Origin: Deltaproteobacteria bacterium
GTDB taxonomy: Bacteria; Myxococcota; B64-G9
Assembly: GCA_030591445.1 (NCBI GenBank)
Contig: JAUVBB010000006.1
Span: 1 to 41,278 of the forward strand
DNA length: 41,278 nucleotides
Reading direction: 5' to 3'
Shown here: positions 33,282 through 41,278 of the stretch, in pieces
Layout of the letters: the number at the start of each line of letters is the position of its first letter
Numbering within the stretch: position 1 is the first letter of the stretch
Notes under the pieces: generated by a model
The model's input: only the letters and a program-made list of their open reading frames with translations
What the model was told of the DNA's origin: nothing
Databases searched by the model: none
Made by a program: the position numbers and the translations under genes

Positions 33282-35513
33282 ATGAACGAAGCTGACAACG
33301 TGGATCCTGAAAGCACACCGGCCACAGAGAGCCAGGCAGAATCAGGCTCGGCCGATTCCTTCCCATCCGCCGGGGAGAATAGAATCCGTCCCGGCCTCAA
33401 AGCCATGGCGGGAAAACTGTTTCTGGGTCTGCTGGCGGTGGGCCTTTTGCCCAAGCTGCTGGCGCTGTTGCTGATTTGGCCGCAGTTGGAACACTCTCGG
33501 CAGTCCCACGAAGATTGGACCAGGGCCTACCAGCAGCTCCAGACCCAGGTCACCGGCTTGGAGACAGCCCTCAAAACAAGTGGCGAGCAACAAGCGCAAT
33601 TTACGGCAGAAAAAGATCTGCTGCACAAAGAACGTTCCTGGTTGCGCGATCGCGAAAAACTGGTTGGTGGTCTCGCCGGTTTGGTCAGAGACAAGCCTGC
33701 CGAGGAAATAGCTGCCAGCGCGGAAATAAAAAAGCTGCTTAGGACTCCAGGTGGTTTTTTATTGGCGGCCTTGGTTGATCCCGCCGCCAAATCCATTGTT
33801 CGCAGCAAAACCAAAAAAGCCCCCGCAAACCACAAACAACTCATCGCCGAACTCAAGACAAAGTTCACCAGCATGAAATCCGCCACGGCGGTCAGCGCCG
33901 ACAGTTGGAGTTGGGTCAAATTGCCGGGAAGCAGTCTTTATGCCGCCTTTCGGGCACCCGCGTGGGAACAGAGCGCAAGCAAGAGCCAGCAAGATCTTGG
34001 CCCGGCCATAAGCGCGAAAGATGGGGCGCCAAACAACGCGACCAGCAATTCATTTTCCGACCGCCTAGTCCTGCTATCGATCGTATTGCCACTGTTGGTC
34101 TTGATTCTGTCCTTTATCGCCTTTTCTTTCTTTCGGAAAAAATTGCTCCACCCGCTGGCGCAAGTAACCGGCTTCGCTCGCCAGGTCTTGGATGATCCCA
34201 ACCGCACGAACCCTGACGACCTCGCGGCCGCAGGCCTGCTCGAAGACCTATCCGCATCCTTGGCGCGGCTAAACACGCGCATGCAGCGCATGCATGAGCA
34301 AGACAAAGCCACCATTGAGAGGCATTTCCAAATCAGCGACTTGCTTCAGGTATTGTCACGCACGGCCACCGGCGATCTAAGCGTTCGGGCAGAGACAAAA
34401 CACGGCGAGTGCGAGGAACTGGCACTGTCATTTAATCGTTTTCTGGATCAGCACGGCGAACGATTTCAAGCCTTGCACCAGGCCGGCCATCAGTTGCAGG
34501 CCGCCTCAAAACGGCTCCAGGTTCTGGCCCAAAAAACCGCTGGCGCTTTGCATGGCTCCGTTACCGAGAAACCTGCCGACTACAGTGTCCTGGGTGATTT
34601 TTTAGGCTCTGAAATCGATCAACTCTGTAATCAATCCATGGAAATGGCTGCCGGCTTTGAGCCCAATGCATTACCCAGTTGGACCGCCCATGATGGCGAA
34701 CAGATGTTGGCCAGCCTTGAAACCATTGAGGCGTCCCTTCTTTTACTTTCTCAGCGAACAAACCAACTACACAAGACCGCCGAACGCTTTTCCGCTTTGC
34801 ACCGCGACGCCGAGGTTTTTAGTACCAATCTGGCAATTGCCGCTGAGGCACGATCGCAAATCAGCCTCGATCGCCTGGTACACGAATCCCGTACTCTTTC
34901 CCAAACCATCACCCGATTGGCCCAATCCACCAGGGACGATCTGGAGCGAATCGGTCAATCCGGTGAGCAATTGCAAAACACAACGCATACGGCCGCCGAC
35001 AGCGGCAAACGTTGCTTGTCTGCTTTGACTACCTGGGAAGAACTTCGTCTCGGTCTCGAACAAAACCGTTCCGCTCTGACCAACCAAATGCAAAGAATAC
35101 GCCCGGCAACTCTTTCCTTGGGCAACGATGTTCGACGCTTGATTTCAGAATTAGACCAGGCGCGCCAAACGCTATTGAGCAAACAAGAGACGGTTCAGGC
35201 ATTGGGCGAATCGGCAAGCGCCATGTCCGCAAGCACGGAGGAAATCCTTCGCGTTTTGAAAATCGTCGGGGCCAGTGATTCCATCCCACCGGCGCCAACG
35301 CGAGGTCTGGCTGAAACCCAACTGGCACTTGAGAGTTCCTTGCGCAATCTCGTCGACCTGGCCAGCGATGATGGGATAGAAATTCTATCCGACGATGCCA
35401 GCGCGATTCTGGAACAAATCCGCCAGGAGGCAACCGAAGCCAAGGAACGGGTATTGGCTGCCGTGCAAAGGAAAAACCAGCGTCAGCATCCTCCGGCGGA
35501 GCCACGTGCATGA
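33282..35513 (+). CDS. degenerate chemoreceptor-like membrane protein (HAMP, coiled coil)
   Basis: The protein has 743 residues. A polar N-terminus of 40 residues leads to TM1 (about 45-66), a periplasmic coiled-coil/sensor region (68-260), TM2 (262-284), HAMP (285-337), a second HAMP-like segment (about 350-400) and then about 330 residues of heptad-rich helix. The layout is that of a methyl-accepting chemotaxis protein. However, the highly conserved tip QTNLLALNAAIEAARAGE is replaced by STNLAIAAEA (515-524), with several residues missing. The flanking methylation helices are poorly conserved. It overlaps the CheA-like gene by 4 nt. I infer a receptor-derived scaffold that pairs with that protein rather than a normal receptor. 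Confidence 0.8.
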   Translation: MNEADNVDPESTPATESQAESGSADSFPSAGENRIRPGLKAMAGKLFLGLLAVGLLPKLLALLLIWPQLEHSRQSHEDWTRAYQQLQTQVTGLETALKTSGEQQAQFTAEKDLLHKERSWLRDREKLVGGLAGLVRDKPAEEIAASAEIKKLLRTPGGFLLAALVDPAAKSIVRSKTKKAPANHKQLIAELKTKFTSMKSATAVSADSWSWVKLPGSSLYAAFRAPAWEQSASKSQQDLGPAISAKDGAPNNATSNSFSDRLVLLSIVLPLLVLILSFIAFSFFRKKLLHPLAQVTGFARQVLDDPNRTNPDDLAAAGLLEDLSASLARLNTRMQRMHEQDKATIERHFQISDLLQVLSRTATGDLSVRAETKHGECEELALSFNRFLDQHGERFQALHQAGHQLQAASKRLQVLAQKTAGALHGSVTEKPADYSVLGDFLGSEIDQLCNQSMEMAAGFEPNALPSWTAHDGEQMLASLETIEASLLLLSQRTNQLHKTAERFSALHRDAEVFSTNLAIAAEARSQISLDRLVHESRTLSQTITRLAQSTRDDLERIGQSGEQLQNTTHTAADSGKRCLSALTTWEELRLGLEQNRSALTNQMQRIRPATLSLGNDVRRLISELDQARQTLLSKQETVQALGESASAMSASTEEILRVLKIVGASDSIPPAPTRGLAETQLALESSLRNLVDLASDDGIEILSDDASAILEQIRQEATEAKERVLAAVQRKNQRQHPPAEPRA

Positions 35514-36922
35514 TGCCCACAACCGCCTGCGACACTCGCATTCTACAATCACTGACCGAGGAAATATCCCAAACTATTTCCTGGCTAGCCGAATCAGAAG
35601 CCACGCCCGCACAGAAGCAAATCCGCGATCGCATCCGCACTTTACGCGAGGCAGCCACTGTCGCGGGCCTAAGTTCAGTCGAAGCAGCCCTGGACAAACT
35701 CGACCGCAGCCTGGCGCTTTCCGGCGGTTTGGGGCCTGACGACACATCCCAAGACGCCAGCAATATCCTCGGTCAACTACTGGGCATGAACAGCCTGTTG
35801 GCGAGTTGCCTGGAAGAAAAAGAGCTGGGTTGTTTTCATTCCCTCAAAAACATAGAGCAAGGTTTGGATCAGATTTCCACGACTTTGTCTTCTTCCATGG
35901 CCCGTCTGGACAAAAAACGGCAACTGATCGACGACTGCTCCTCGGCCGCTTCTGTGCTTGAACGCGTTACCCTCCTGGCCCAACTCGAACGGGAAATCAG
36001 CGAAGAGTTCGAGCGTCAACAAAATTGCTGGCAGCAAACCACCAGCTGCCGTTCCCATCTCGATGACTCGATGAGCCACTTGGCCCGCGAGCTCGCCGGC
36101 CTGCATACCCTTTCTCTTTCGCCAGCCTTGGGCGGGATACAAAGTCATGTCCGCCGACTGAGCCGCAACGAAGGCAAACCGGTTTCCCTGATTCATCGCT
36201 GCGCGGAAATCAGACTTTCCGCCCACCAAACCGACCTGGTAACCCGCGTGTTGCTTTATCTGGTTGACCAGGCTCTGCTCGACGGAATCGAAGATCCGCA
36301 ACAGCGACGCAGCGCCGGTAAGACGATGGTGGGCAGCCTACGGATTACGGGCAAATCCTCGCAAGGCTTGACCGAACTGTACATGGAAGACGATGGTGAG
36401 AGTGGCCGCGACTCACTGCCGGTGCCCAACTCCATTCGCCAAGCCCTTTCCGGCTTGCGCGGTCGACTGGTTCAAATGCCGCCGCCAAGCAGCGGCCAAC
36501 TCACCATGCTGCAGTTTCCCACCTGGCGTAATTCTCTCGAGGTCATTCCAGCCGAAGCTGCCAGTGGCCCCGTCCTGATTCCGATCGACACTGTGGCCGA
36601 GGTTTATGGCGAAGGCCAAGTCCCGAATCATGAACTGCCTATGGTTTCAACCGCGCGGCGGGTCACCGATCAGGCCACCCATACCGGCGGGATTGTCTTT
36701 TCCGTGGGTCAGTGGCAAGGTCTGCTGGCGGCCACCAATATTAGTACGCCAGTGCGAATCATTTGTACCCCCGGCCAGGACGATGATCCGCCTTGGGTCA
36801 TCGGTTGGGGGGAGCACGCTACCGAAAAGCTACCGATTCTCCATCCATTGCTTTTTGCCGATATGAGCGAAGGTCATATTTGCTTGCACCCTACCACCTC
36901 CGGAATTTGGGGGGAATCATGA
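35510..36922 (+). CDS. degenerate CheA-like protein lacking phospho-His and N-box Asn
   Basis: The protein has 470 residues. Residues 10-70 align with the CheA P1 helix bundle, but HTLKGAA is here RTLREAA, so the phospho-accepting His is Arg43. A helical stretch (80-190) replaces P2. Residues 190-270 match P3 and the N-box region (VRRLSRNEGKPVSL; YLVDQALLDGIEDPQQRRSAGK), where the usual RNAxDHGIE has become DQALLDGIE, losing the Mg/ATP-binding Asn (Gln254). DDGESG is left of the G1 box and the GLGLS lid is gone. Residues about 340-455 look CheW-like. It should be unable to autophosphorylate, yet the architecture is kept. It is translationally coupled on both sides. No intact CheA, CheW, CheR or CheB is in the window. 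Confidence 0.82.
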   Translation: MMPTTACDTRILQSLTEEISQTISWLAESEATPAQKQIRDRIRTLREAATVAGLSSVEAALDKLDRSLALSGGLGPDDTSQDASNILGQLLGMNSLLASCLEEKELGCFHSLKNIEQGLDQISTTLSSSMARLDKKRQLIDDCSSAASVLERVTLLAQLEREISEEFERQQNCWQQTTSCRSHLDDSMSHLARELAGLHTLSLSPALGGIQSHVRRLSRNEGKPVSLIHRCAEIRLSAHQTDLVTRVLLYLVDQALLDGIEDPQQRRSAGKTMVGSLRITGKSSQGLTELYMEDDGESGRDSLPVPNSIRQALSGLRGRLVQMPPPSSGQLTMLQFPTWRNSLEVIPAEAASGPVLIPIDTVAEVYGEGQVPNHELPMVSTARRVTDQATHTGGIVFSVGQWQGLLAATNISTPVRIICTPGQDDDPPWVIGWGEHATEKLPILHPLLFADMSEGHICLHPTTSGIWGES

Positions 36923-39615
36923 TGGCTCGTATTCTGATTGTATTTTCCATTTCGTTTACCTTTGCTTCGGCAGCGCCGGCTTGGGGGCAACAAGACCGCG
37001 TCCAGTGGATGGCCACAAAACTGCTGCAGGGTGAAAATATCCGCAATTACGAGTTGGCCTTGGGTCAGTTCGTCAAGCAATCCGATCCCAGGGTTCTTCC
37101 TTTCCTGCTAAAAATGACGGAGCAAGATAGGGTCCAACTGCTGGCCGAGACGGCCGGTGTCTTATGGATATATGACAACAAGGAAGTTCGCCAACGCTTG
37201 GTGGCCCTGACCCAGAACCCTGAAGCGGAAGTCCGGGTGGAAGCCGCCAAGTCCTTGTGCTTGATGAAATACGACGCCTACCTGGATGTAATTCAAACGG
37301 CACTTTCCGACCAACAGACTGTCGTGCGGGTGCGGGCCTATCGGGCACTTTCAAAAATCAAAGGAGAACGCGCCCTGGCCATGCTGATGAAACAGCGGCC
37401 GGCCCGCAAAGTCATCGACCGAATTTGGAACGCCTATGCTTTGCATCAACTCCAAGAACAGCCAACCGCCCAACTTACTTTTCTGTCAGAGAAGCTGCTT
37501 TCTCTCCCCGCCGCCTACCACCGCATCACCAATGGAAATCCTAGCGAAAAGAACTTGGATCGAGCGGCCAAATTGGCAAGCCCGGGGGCTTCCATGCGAC
37601 AGCAGGCCGCTTTGGCTTTGTCCCGAATTGGCTCCGATCCAGCTCTGAAGCTACTGGTCCAGGCCACTGGCGACTTGGCACTTGCCGATGAGAGAAATGG
37701 ACCCAGAAATCTTCTCCGCCGGCACGGGCCGGCAGCTGCGCGCGCTCTGTCTGCCGGCCTGCAAGACGATTCGACCATGGTGCGTCTCGGCAGTGCCGAG
37801 ACCATAGCCCGCCTGCGTAGCCCTGGGGAGGCCGCGCAAAATACGCTCAAAAAAACACTGGGCGCCTGTTTGGCCGATGATGCCGGTCTGGTCAGACAGG
37901 CCTGCGCTCGGGCTATCGCCGCGCTTGATTTGTCATCACTGGCCGGGCGCTTGTTGCAAACCATGAAGCAACCAGACCCGGATACCCGCCGGGCAGCCGC
38001 CGAGGCCTTGGGCCATTTGGCACTAGCCAAAACGGCCCCTCCCCTCATCTTGCATTTGACGCACGAGACTCATCGCGGGGTTATTCGCAGTATCTATCGT
38101 TCTTTGGCCGCCATCGGCGCCCCTGACTCGGCAGCTCCCCTGTTCGCTCGTTTGCGTCAGTTGATCGGCAAGAACCATCAAGGCACCAAAATAAAAGAAG
38201 AAATCAACTTATGTGTCCGGGCCATCGGCGCCAGTGGAGAAGATGCAGCAGAAAAAACATTGCGTATGCTGCCGTCTGCCAATGACGAACAACGAAAAAT
38301 TTTCATGGAGATCCTGGCTCACTCTGGCAGTCGTCAAGGCATGGAATTTTTTCTGGACCGGCTCCGTGAGGCACCACCGGAAGCAGATGGTCCGGAAGTC
38401 CGTTTCTTTAGTTCCCTCGATGCCAATATGGCAGACGAATTGGAAAGATTGATCCAATCAGAAAGTGCCATGTGGATTCGCATCATTCTGGCCCGCGCGC
38501 TTTTTGGCATGGGCAAATCACATTATGCGCGCGGTATTTCCTGGGGATTGCGAAACGAAGATCCCTATCTGCAAAAACTGGCGGCCGCGGTATCCGTCGA
38601 TGTGGACATTCCCGGTATCGTAAACGAGCTTAGCAATCTCATGAATCAAGGGCCCCAGACCGCCTACTTCGCCGCCCGCGCCTTGCTGGCCTCCGCCGAC
38701 CCCGATGCTATCAGCAGTTTCCTTTCGAACATTTCCCGGACCAGTCTCCGCAACCGAAATCCCCTGCCATTGAAAGCCTTTTGGGACGCGGAGCCCTCGG
38801 CCGCCCATCCTTTCAGCAAAGAGGTGGACGGCGATCGCGTCTGGGTTGTCTTTGCCGACAACCGGCTAGGTCGACCCATGGACTTATTCCTCACCTGGTC
38901 TGTTGACGGCCGCATCTGGAAAGAGCCGATATATACCGGCTTGACCAGCTTTGCCAGCCTGGACGGCACAATCGCCCCGCCTACTTTTTCACTGAAGGTT
39001 CGCGAACGAGCCTTCACCATTGCCCTTACGCGCACCTTCGCCCGCTCGGTCAACGCCAAAGCGCCTCGATTCAAAAACGTGCAACGAGTACACCGATTCA
39101 AGCTGAAAGACTTCTTCAAAGATCGAGACTCAGATGGCCTGAATGATTTTGAAGAAGAATCGATATTTACCCGGGTGGGCTACGCAGACACAGATCGAGA
39201 CGGCCTCGATGACGGCAAAGACAAGAATCCGCTAGCCAAGCCCGCCGCCAAGCAACGCAATATTGATATTCTGCCCCTCTTGGCCTTCTCCTATGCCACC
39301 CTGGTCGCCGAAATATTACCCCGCGACCTGCGCCTGCTGGTGGTCATGCGCGTTGCCGACCAACGTCCCCCACCCGAACTACCCACCTTTCCCGGCTTGG
39401 TCTTGCACCTCGATGCCGAGCAGGTGCGCTCCCTTTGGAAATCCAGCGGTGGCGGCTTTCCCCGCATCCGCTTTCTCCCGCCCCGCATTACCCACAACGG
39501 CGAAAGGGCCATCCAAGCCTTCAGAGTTATCAGCGACTTTAATGATCAGGAAACTTTTCAAGTCTCTTTCGTGAAGAAAAATCAACAGTGGACCATCGAA
39601 GGTCTTCAACGCTAA
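36919..39615 (+). CDS. large exported HEAT-repeat protein with TSP3-type calcium motifs
   Basis: The protein has 898 residues, starting at the first of two tandem ATGs that overlap the CheA-like stop. A signal peptide (MMARILIVFSISFTFASAAPAWG) is followed by about 600 residues of HEAT/PBS-like helical repeats (DPRVLPFLLKMTEQD; AEVRVEAAKSLCLMKYD; DPDTRRAAAEALGHLALAK). A beta-rich part spans about 625-725. Near residue 735 there are two calcium-type motifs (DRDSDGLNDFEEE, DTDRDGLDDGKDKNP), then a C-terminal domain of about 120 residues. It is probably a periplasmic or surface scaffold. Its place in the receptor/CheA-like operon suggests a partner on the outer side of the membrane. Confidence 0.85.
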   Translation: MMARILIVFSISFTFASAAPAWGQQDRVQWMATKLLQGENIRNYELALGQFVKQSDPRVLPFLLKMTEQDRVQLLAETAGVLWIYDNKEVRQRLVALTQNPEAEVRVEAAKSLCLMKYDAYLDVIQTALSDQQTVVRVRAYRALSKIKGERALAMLMKQRPARKVIDRIWNAYALHQLQEQPTAQLTFLSEKLLSLPAAYHRITNGNPSEKNLDRAAKLASPGASMRQQAALALSRIGSDPALKLLVQATGDLALADERNGPRNLLRRHGPAAARALSAGLQDDSTMVRLGSAETIARLRSPGEAAQNTLKKTLGACLADDAGLVRQACARAIAALDLSSLAGRLLQTMKQPDPDTRRAAAEALGHLALAKTAPPLILHLTHETHRGVIRSIYRSLAAIGAPDSAAPLFARLRQLIGKNHQGTKIKEEINLCVRAIGASGEDAAEKTLRMLPSANDEQRKIFMEILAHSGSRQGMEFFLDRLREAPPEADGPEVRFFSSLDANMADELERLIQSESAMWIRIILARALFGMGKSHYARGISWGLRNEDPYLQKLAAAVSVDVDIPGIVNELSNLMNQGPQTAYFAARALLASADPDAISSFLSNISRTSLRNRNPLPLKAFWDAEPSAAHPFSKEVDGDRVWVVFADNRLGRPMDLFLTWSVDGRIWKEPIYTGLTSFASLDGTIAPPTFSLKVRERAFTIALTRTFARSVNAKAPRFKNVQRVHRFKLKDFFKDRDSDGLNDFEEESIFTRVGYADTDRDGLDDGKDKNPLAKPAAKQRNIDILPLLAFSYATLVAEILPRDLRLLVVMRVADQRPPPELPTFPGLVLHLDAEQVRSLWKSSGGGFPRIRFLPPRITHNGERAIQAFRVISDFNDQETFQVSFVKKNQQWTIEGLQR

Positions 39616-39633
39616 GACCCGGGGGCAAGCGCC

Positions 39634-40572
39634 GTGGAAACACTGGCTATCGTCAACCCACGTAGTTCCAACGGCCGAACCGGCAAGCAATGGCAATCCA
39701 TTCGACGTGAGTTGCTAGGCATCGTCGGCCTCTGCCAGGAAGTCCATACCGAAGGCCGCGGACACGCCACCGAACTGGCCCGCCAAGCCCTGCTTTCCGG
39801 AGTGGATCGGGTGCTGTCCGTAGGCGGCGATGGCACCCACAATGAAATCGTCAACGGCTTCTTCGACGGCTCGGCACCCTGTAAACCAGACGCCATCTTG
39901 GGAATTGTGCCCTCCGGAACCGGCGGTGACTTCCGCCGCACTTTAGGAATAGCCTCCGGCAAGAAAACCTGGCAAGAAGTTTTGGCCCAAGAGCACAGTA
40001 TCCCGGTAGATGTCGGCATTCTACAATACCAAGCCGCCGACGGCAGCAGCCAAGAATCGAAATTCCTCAACATCACCAGCTTCGGTCTGGGCGGCCTGGT
40101 CGATCAAAAAGTAAATCAATCCACCAAAATCTTAGGCGGAAAAGTCTCCTTCATCATCGGCACGCTCAAAGCCCTGGCCCGCTACCGCAATCAGCCCATC
40201 CGCCTTCGGGTCTACCAAGCCGACGATTCTCTGGTGCTAGACCAATCCCTGGCCATTTCCAACGTAGCCGTTGCCAACGGCCAATATTTCGGCGGCGGCA
40301 TGTGGGTCGCCCCCAAAGCCAAAATCGACGACGGCCTGTTTGACGTCATCATCATGGGCGACCTGAGCAAGTCCGATGTAATCTTCAAAATGCAAAAGAT
40401 CTACAAAGGCAAACACCTGGAAATCCCCAAGGTCAGCTCGCTACGCGGCAGCCGCATCGAAGCCGACTCCGACCAAGAAGTCCTTATCGACATGGACGGC
40501 GAACAACCCGGCCGCCTCCCCCTCCGCATCGGCATCCTGCCCCAAGCCATCCGCTTGCAGGTAGCAAAATGA
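39634..40572 (+). CDS. diacylglycerol/lipid kinase family protein
   Basis: The protein has 312 residues, which fits the DagK/YegS/BmrU family. The nucleotide-binding motif GGDGT (64-68, in SVGGDGTHNEIVNG) is complete. The family segments AIVNPRSSNG at the N-terminus, GIVPSGTGGDFRR, SVANVAVANGQYFGGGM-like (AVANGQYFGGGMWVAPKA) and DDGLFDVIIM are present, and the C-terminal IDMDGEQPG is typical. It phosphorylates diacylglycerol, another lipid or a sphingoid-type base at the inner membrane face; the substrate cannot be read from sequence. The start is a GTG with GGGGG 9 nt upstream. It is 18 nt after the HEAT gene and overlaps the barrel gene by 4 nt. Confidence 0.92.
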   Translation: METLAIVNPRSSNGRTGKQWQSIRRELLGIVGLCQEVHTEGRGHATELARQALLSGVDRVLSVGGDGTHNEIVNGFFDGSAPCKPDAILGIVPSGTGGDFRRTLGIASGKKTWQEVLAQEHSIPVDVGILQYQAADGSSQESKFLNITSFGLGGLVDQKVNQSTKILGGKVSFIIGTLKALARYRNQPIRLRVYQADDSLVLDQSLAISNVAVANGQYFGGGMWVAPKAKIDDGLFDVIIMGDLSKSDVIFKMQKIYKGKHLEIPKVSSLRGSRIEADSDQEVLIDMDGEQPGRLPLRIGILPQAIRLQVAK

Positions 40573-41156
40573 GAGTTCTGCTTCTGGCCGTCATTTTAAT
40601 CTGCAGCTCTTTTACCGATCTCAATGAAGCCCTTGCTGGTCCCGAAGAACCCCAGCCGCAGTACCATAAATCTTTTCACCTGAAGCCCAAGATAGACACC
40701 AATACAGTAGTGTTTGGACTCGAGTACGTCCACCTGCTGAAAAATGACATAGCCTTGGTGGTAAACCCTCAGTACTACACATTACTCGGCAATAGCGTGA
40801 AAGTTTCAGAGATCCCAGATACGAACATCTATGAAGACTACGACGGAACCGGTTATGGGATATTGGTCGGCGGCCGCTATTTTCTCACTGAAAATACGAA
40901 CTTATCCGGTATTTACTTGCAAGTACACGGAAGCGTGGACCTCTTCGATGCCAAAATAAAATACAACGGAGATTGCATGGGCCTTTCCTTCCAAGTAGGG
41001 ACAGAAATCGGTGCCGTCTATCACAGCCCTTGGGGCATTGGCGCTTCCCTGGTTGCGGGCATTGGTTTGCGACACAACACCCTGTGCAGTGAAGCCATAG
41101 AATCTCTCACTACCGTAGATCCCCATTTTGGACTGAGCTTTGGTTACGGCTTCTAG
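40569..41156 (+). CDS. small outer-membrane beta-barrel-like protein
   Basis: The protein has 195 residues. A signal peptide (MRVLLLAVILICSSF, likely cleaved after EALA) is followed by alternating amphipathic strands with aromatic girdle residues (NTVVFGLEYVHLL; IALVVNPQYYTLLG; YGILVGGRYFLT; GIYLQVHGSVDLF). The C-terminus is FGLSFGYGF, ending in Phe as expected for insertion by the BAM complex. It resembles eight-stranded OmpW/OmpA-like or DUF3575-type barrels. Coupled to the lipid kinase gene, it is the last gene of the seven-gene run. Confidence 0.82.
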   Translation: MRVLLLAVILICSSFTDLNEALAGPEEPQPQYHKSFHLKPKIDTNTVVFGLEYVHLLKNDIALVVNPQYYTLLGNSVKVSEIPDTNIYEDYDGTGYGILVGGRYFLTENTNLSGIYLQVHGSVDLFDAKIKYNGDCMGLSFQVGTEIGAVYHSPWGIGASLVAGIGLRHNTLCSEAIESLTTVDPHFGLSFGYGF

Positions 41157-41158
41157 AT

Positions 41159-41181
41159 GGAAAGAACGGAATCTTCTTTCC
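41159..41181 (+). terminator. 8-bp hairpin after the seven-gene run
   Basis: GGAAAGAA (41159-41166) and TTCTTTCC (41174-41181) are exact complements around a 7-base loop, 2 bp after the barrel-protein stop. No T tract follows, so factor-independent termination is doubtful; an mRNA 3'-end stabiliser is equally possible. Confidence 0.4.
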
Positions 41182-41245
41182 AAACGTGCTTAATGGATTC
41201 GTGAGAAGCAACTCATTATTCTGCAAAAACGTTCTAAACAAACAA

Positions 41246-41278
41246 GTCATTCCCGAAACGTTTCTGTCGGGAACCCAG
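41246..41278 (+). repeat. REP arm, second copy, cut by the window end
   Basis: The first 32 bases are identical to the left arm of the 10271-10370 element and start with the same GTCATTCCCG. The window ends inside it, so the inverted partner arm is not visible. It again lies in the gap after an operon. Confidence 0.85.

Overview
The window looks like chromosomal DNA from a deltaproteobacterium-like, Myxococcota-type bacterium. This is an inference from gene content. It carries a response regulator with DUF4388 domains, WAVG-type beta-propeller lipoproteins, a PilZ-like/Hsp70 fusion, Flp pilin with a polar tail, secreted EGF-like/Cys-rich modules, sigma-54 promoters, and many TTG/GTG starts. 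I see no tRNA, rRNA, CRISPR array or transposase.

Layout. 0.1-2.6 kb: an EGF-like/coiled-coil gene that seems to have lost its 5' end, and a small exported protein, flanked by a 55-bp direct repeat. 2.6-7.1 kb: egtD and a molybdopterin-oxidoreductase/cysteine-desulfurase fusion, which together read as an oxygen-independent ergothioneine pathway (Mes type). 7.3-10.2 kb: a lipoprotein, an NlpC/P60-EGF protein and a Flp-type pilin, followed by a REPIN-like palindromic doublet. 10.4-15.1 kb: a hybrid histidine kinase and, divergently, a Tat-exported TldD with a leaderless TldE. 15.1-17.3 kb: a ferredoxin/zinc-ribbon operon and an Rrf2 regulator, each behind a near-consensus sigma-54 promoter with dyads at enhancer distance. 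17.4-23.7 kb: a DUF255 protein, then convergent genes for a PilZ-like/Hsp70 fusion, a methyltransferase and a HEAT lipoprotein. 23.9-30.5 kb: an ECF sigma factor, FecR-TPR protein, barrel-like protein, propeller lipoprotein and hybrid kinase. 30.5-31.0 kb: a TlpA-like redoxin on the minus strand.

31.2-41.2 kb is one tightly packed run of seven genes: class II amidotransferase, REC-DUF4388 regulator, degenerate chemoreceptor, degenerate CheA, HEAT/TSP3 protein, lipid kinase and barrel protein. The CheA-like protein keeps the P1/P3/ATPase/CheW layout but has lost the phospho-accepting His and the N-box Asn. The receptor-like protein has a shortened tip. I infer a kinase-dead, array-like scaffold linked to envelope or lipid functions. 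This and the ergothioneine pair are the best candidates for unusual biology in the window.
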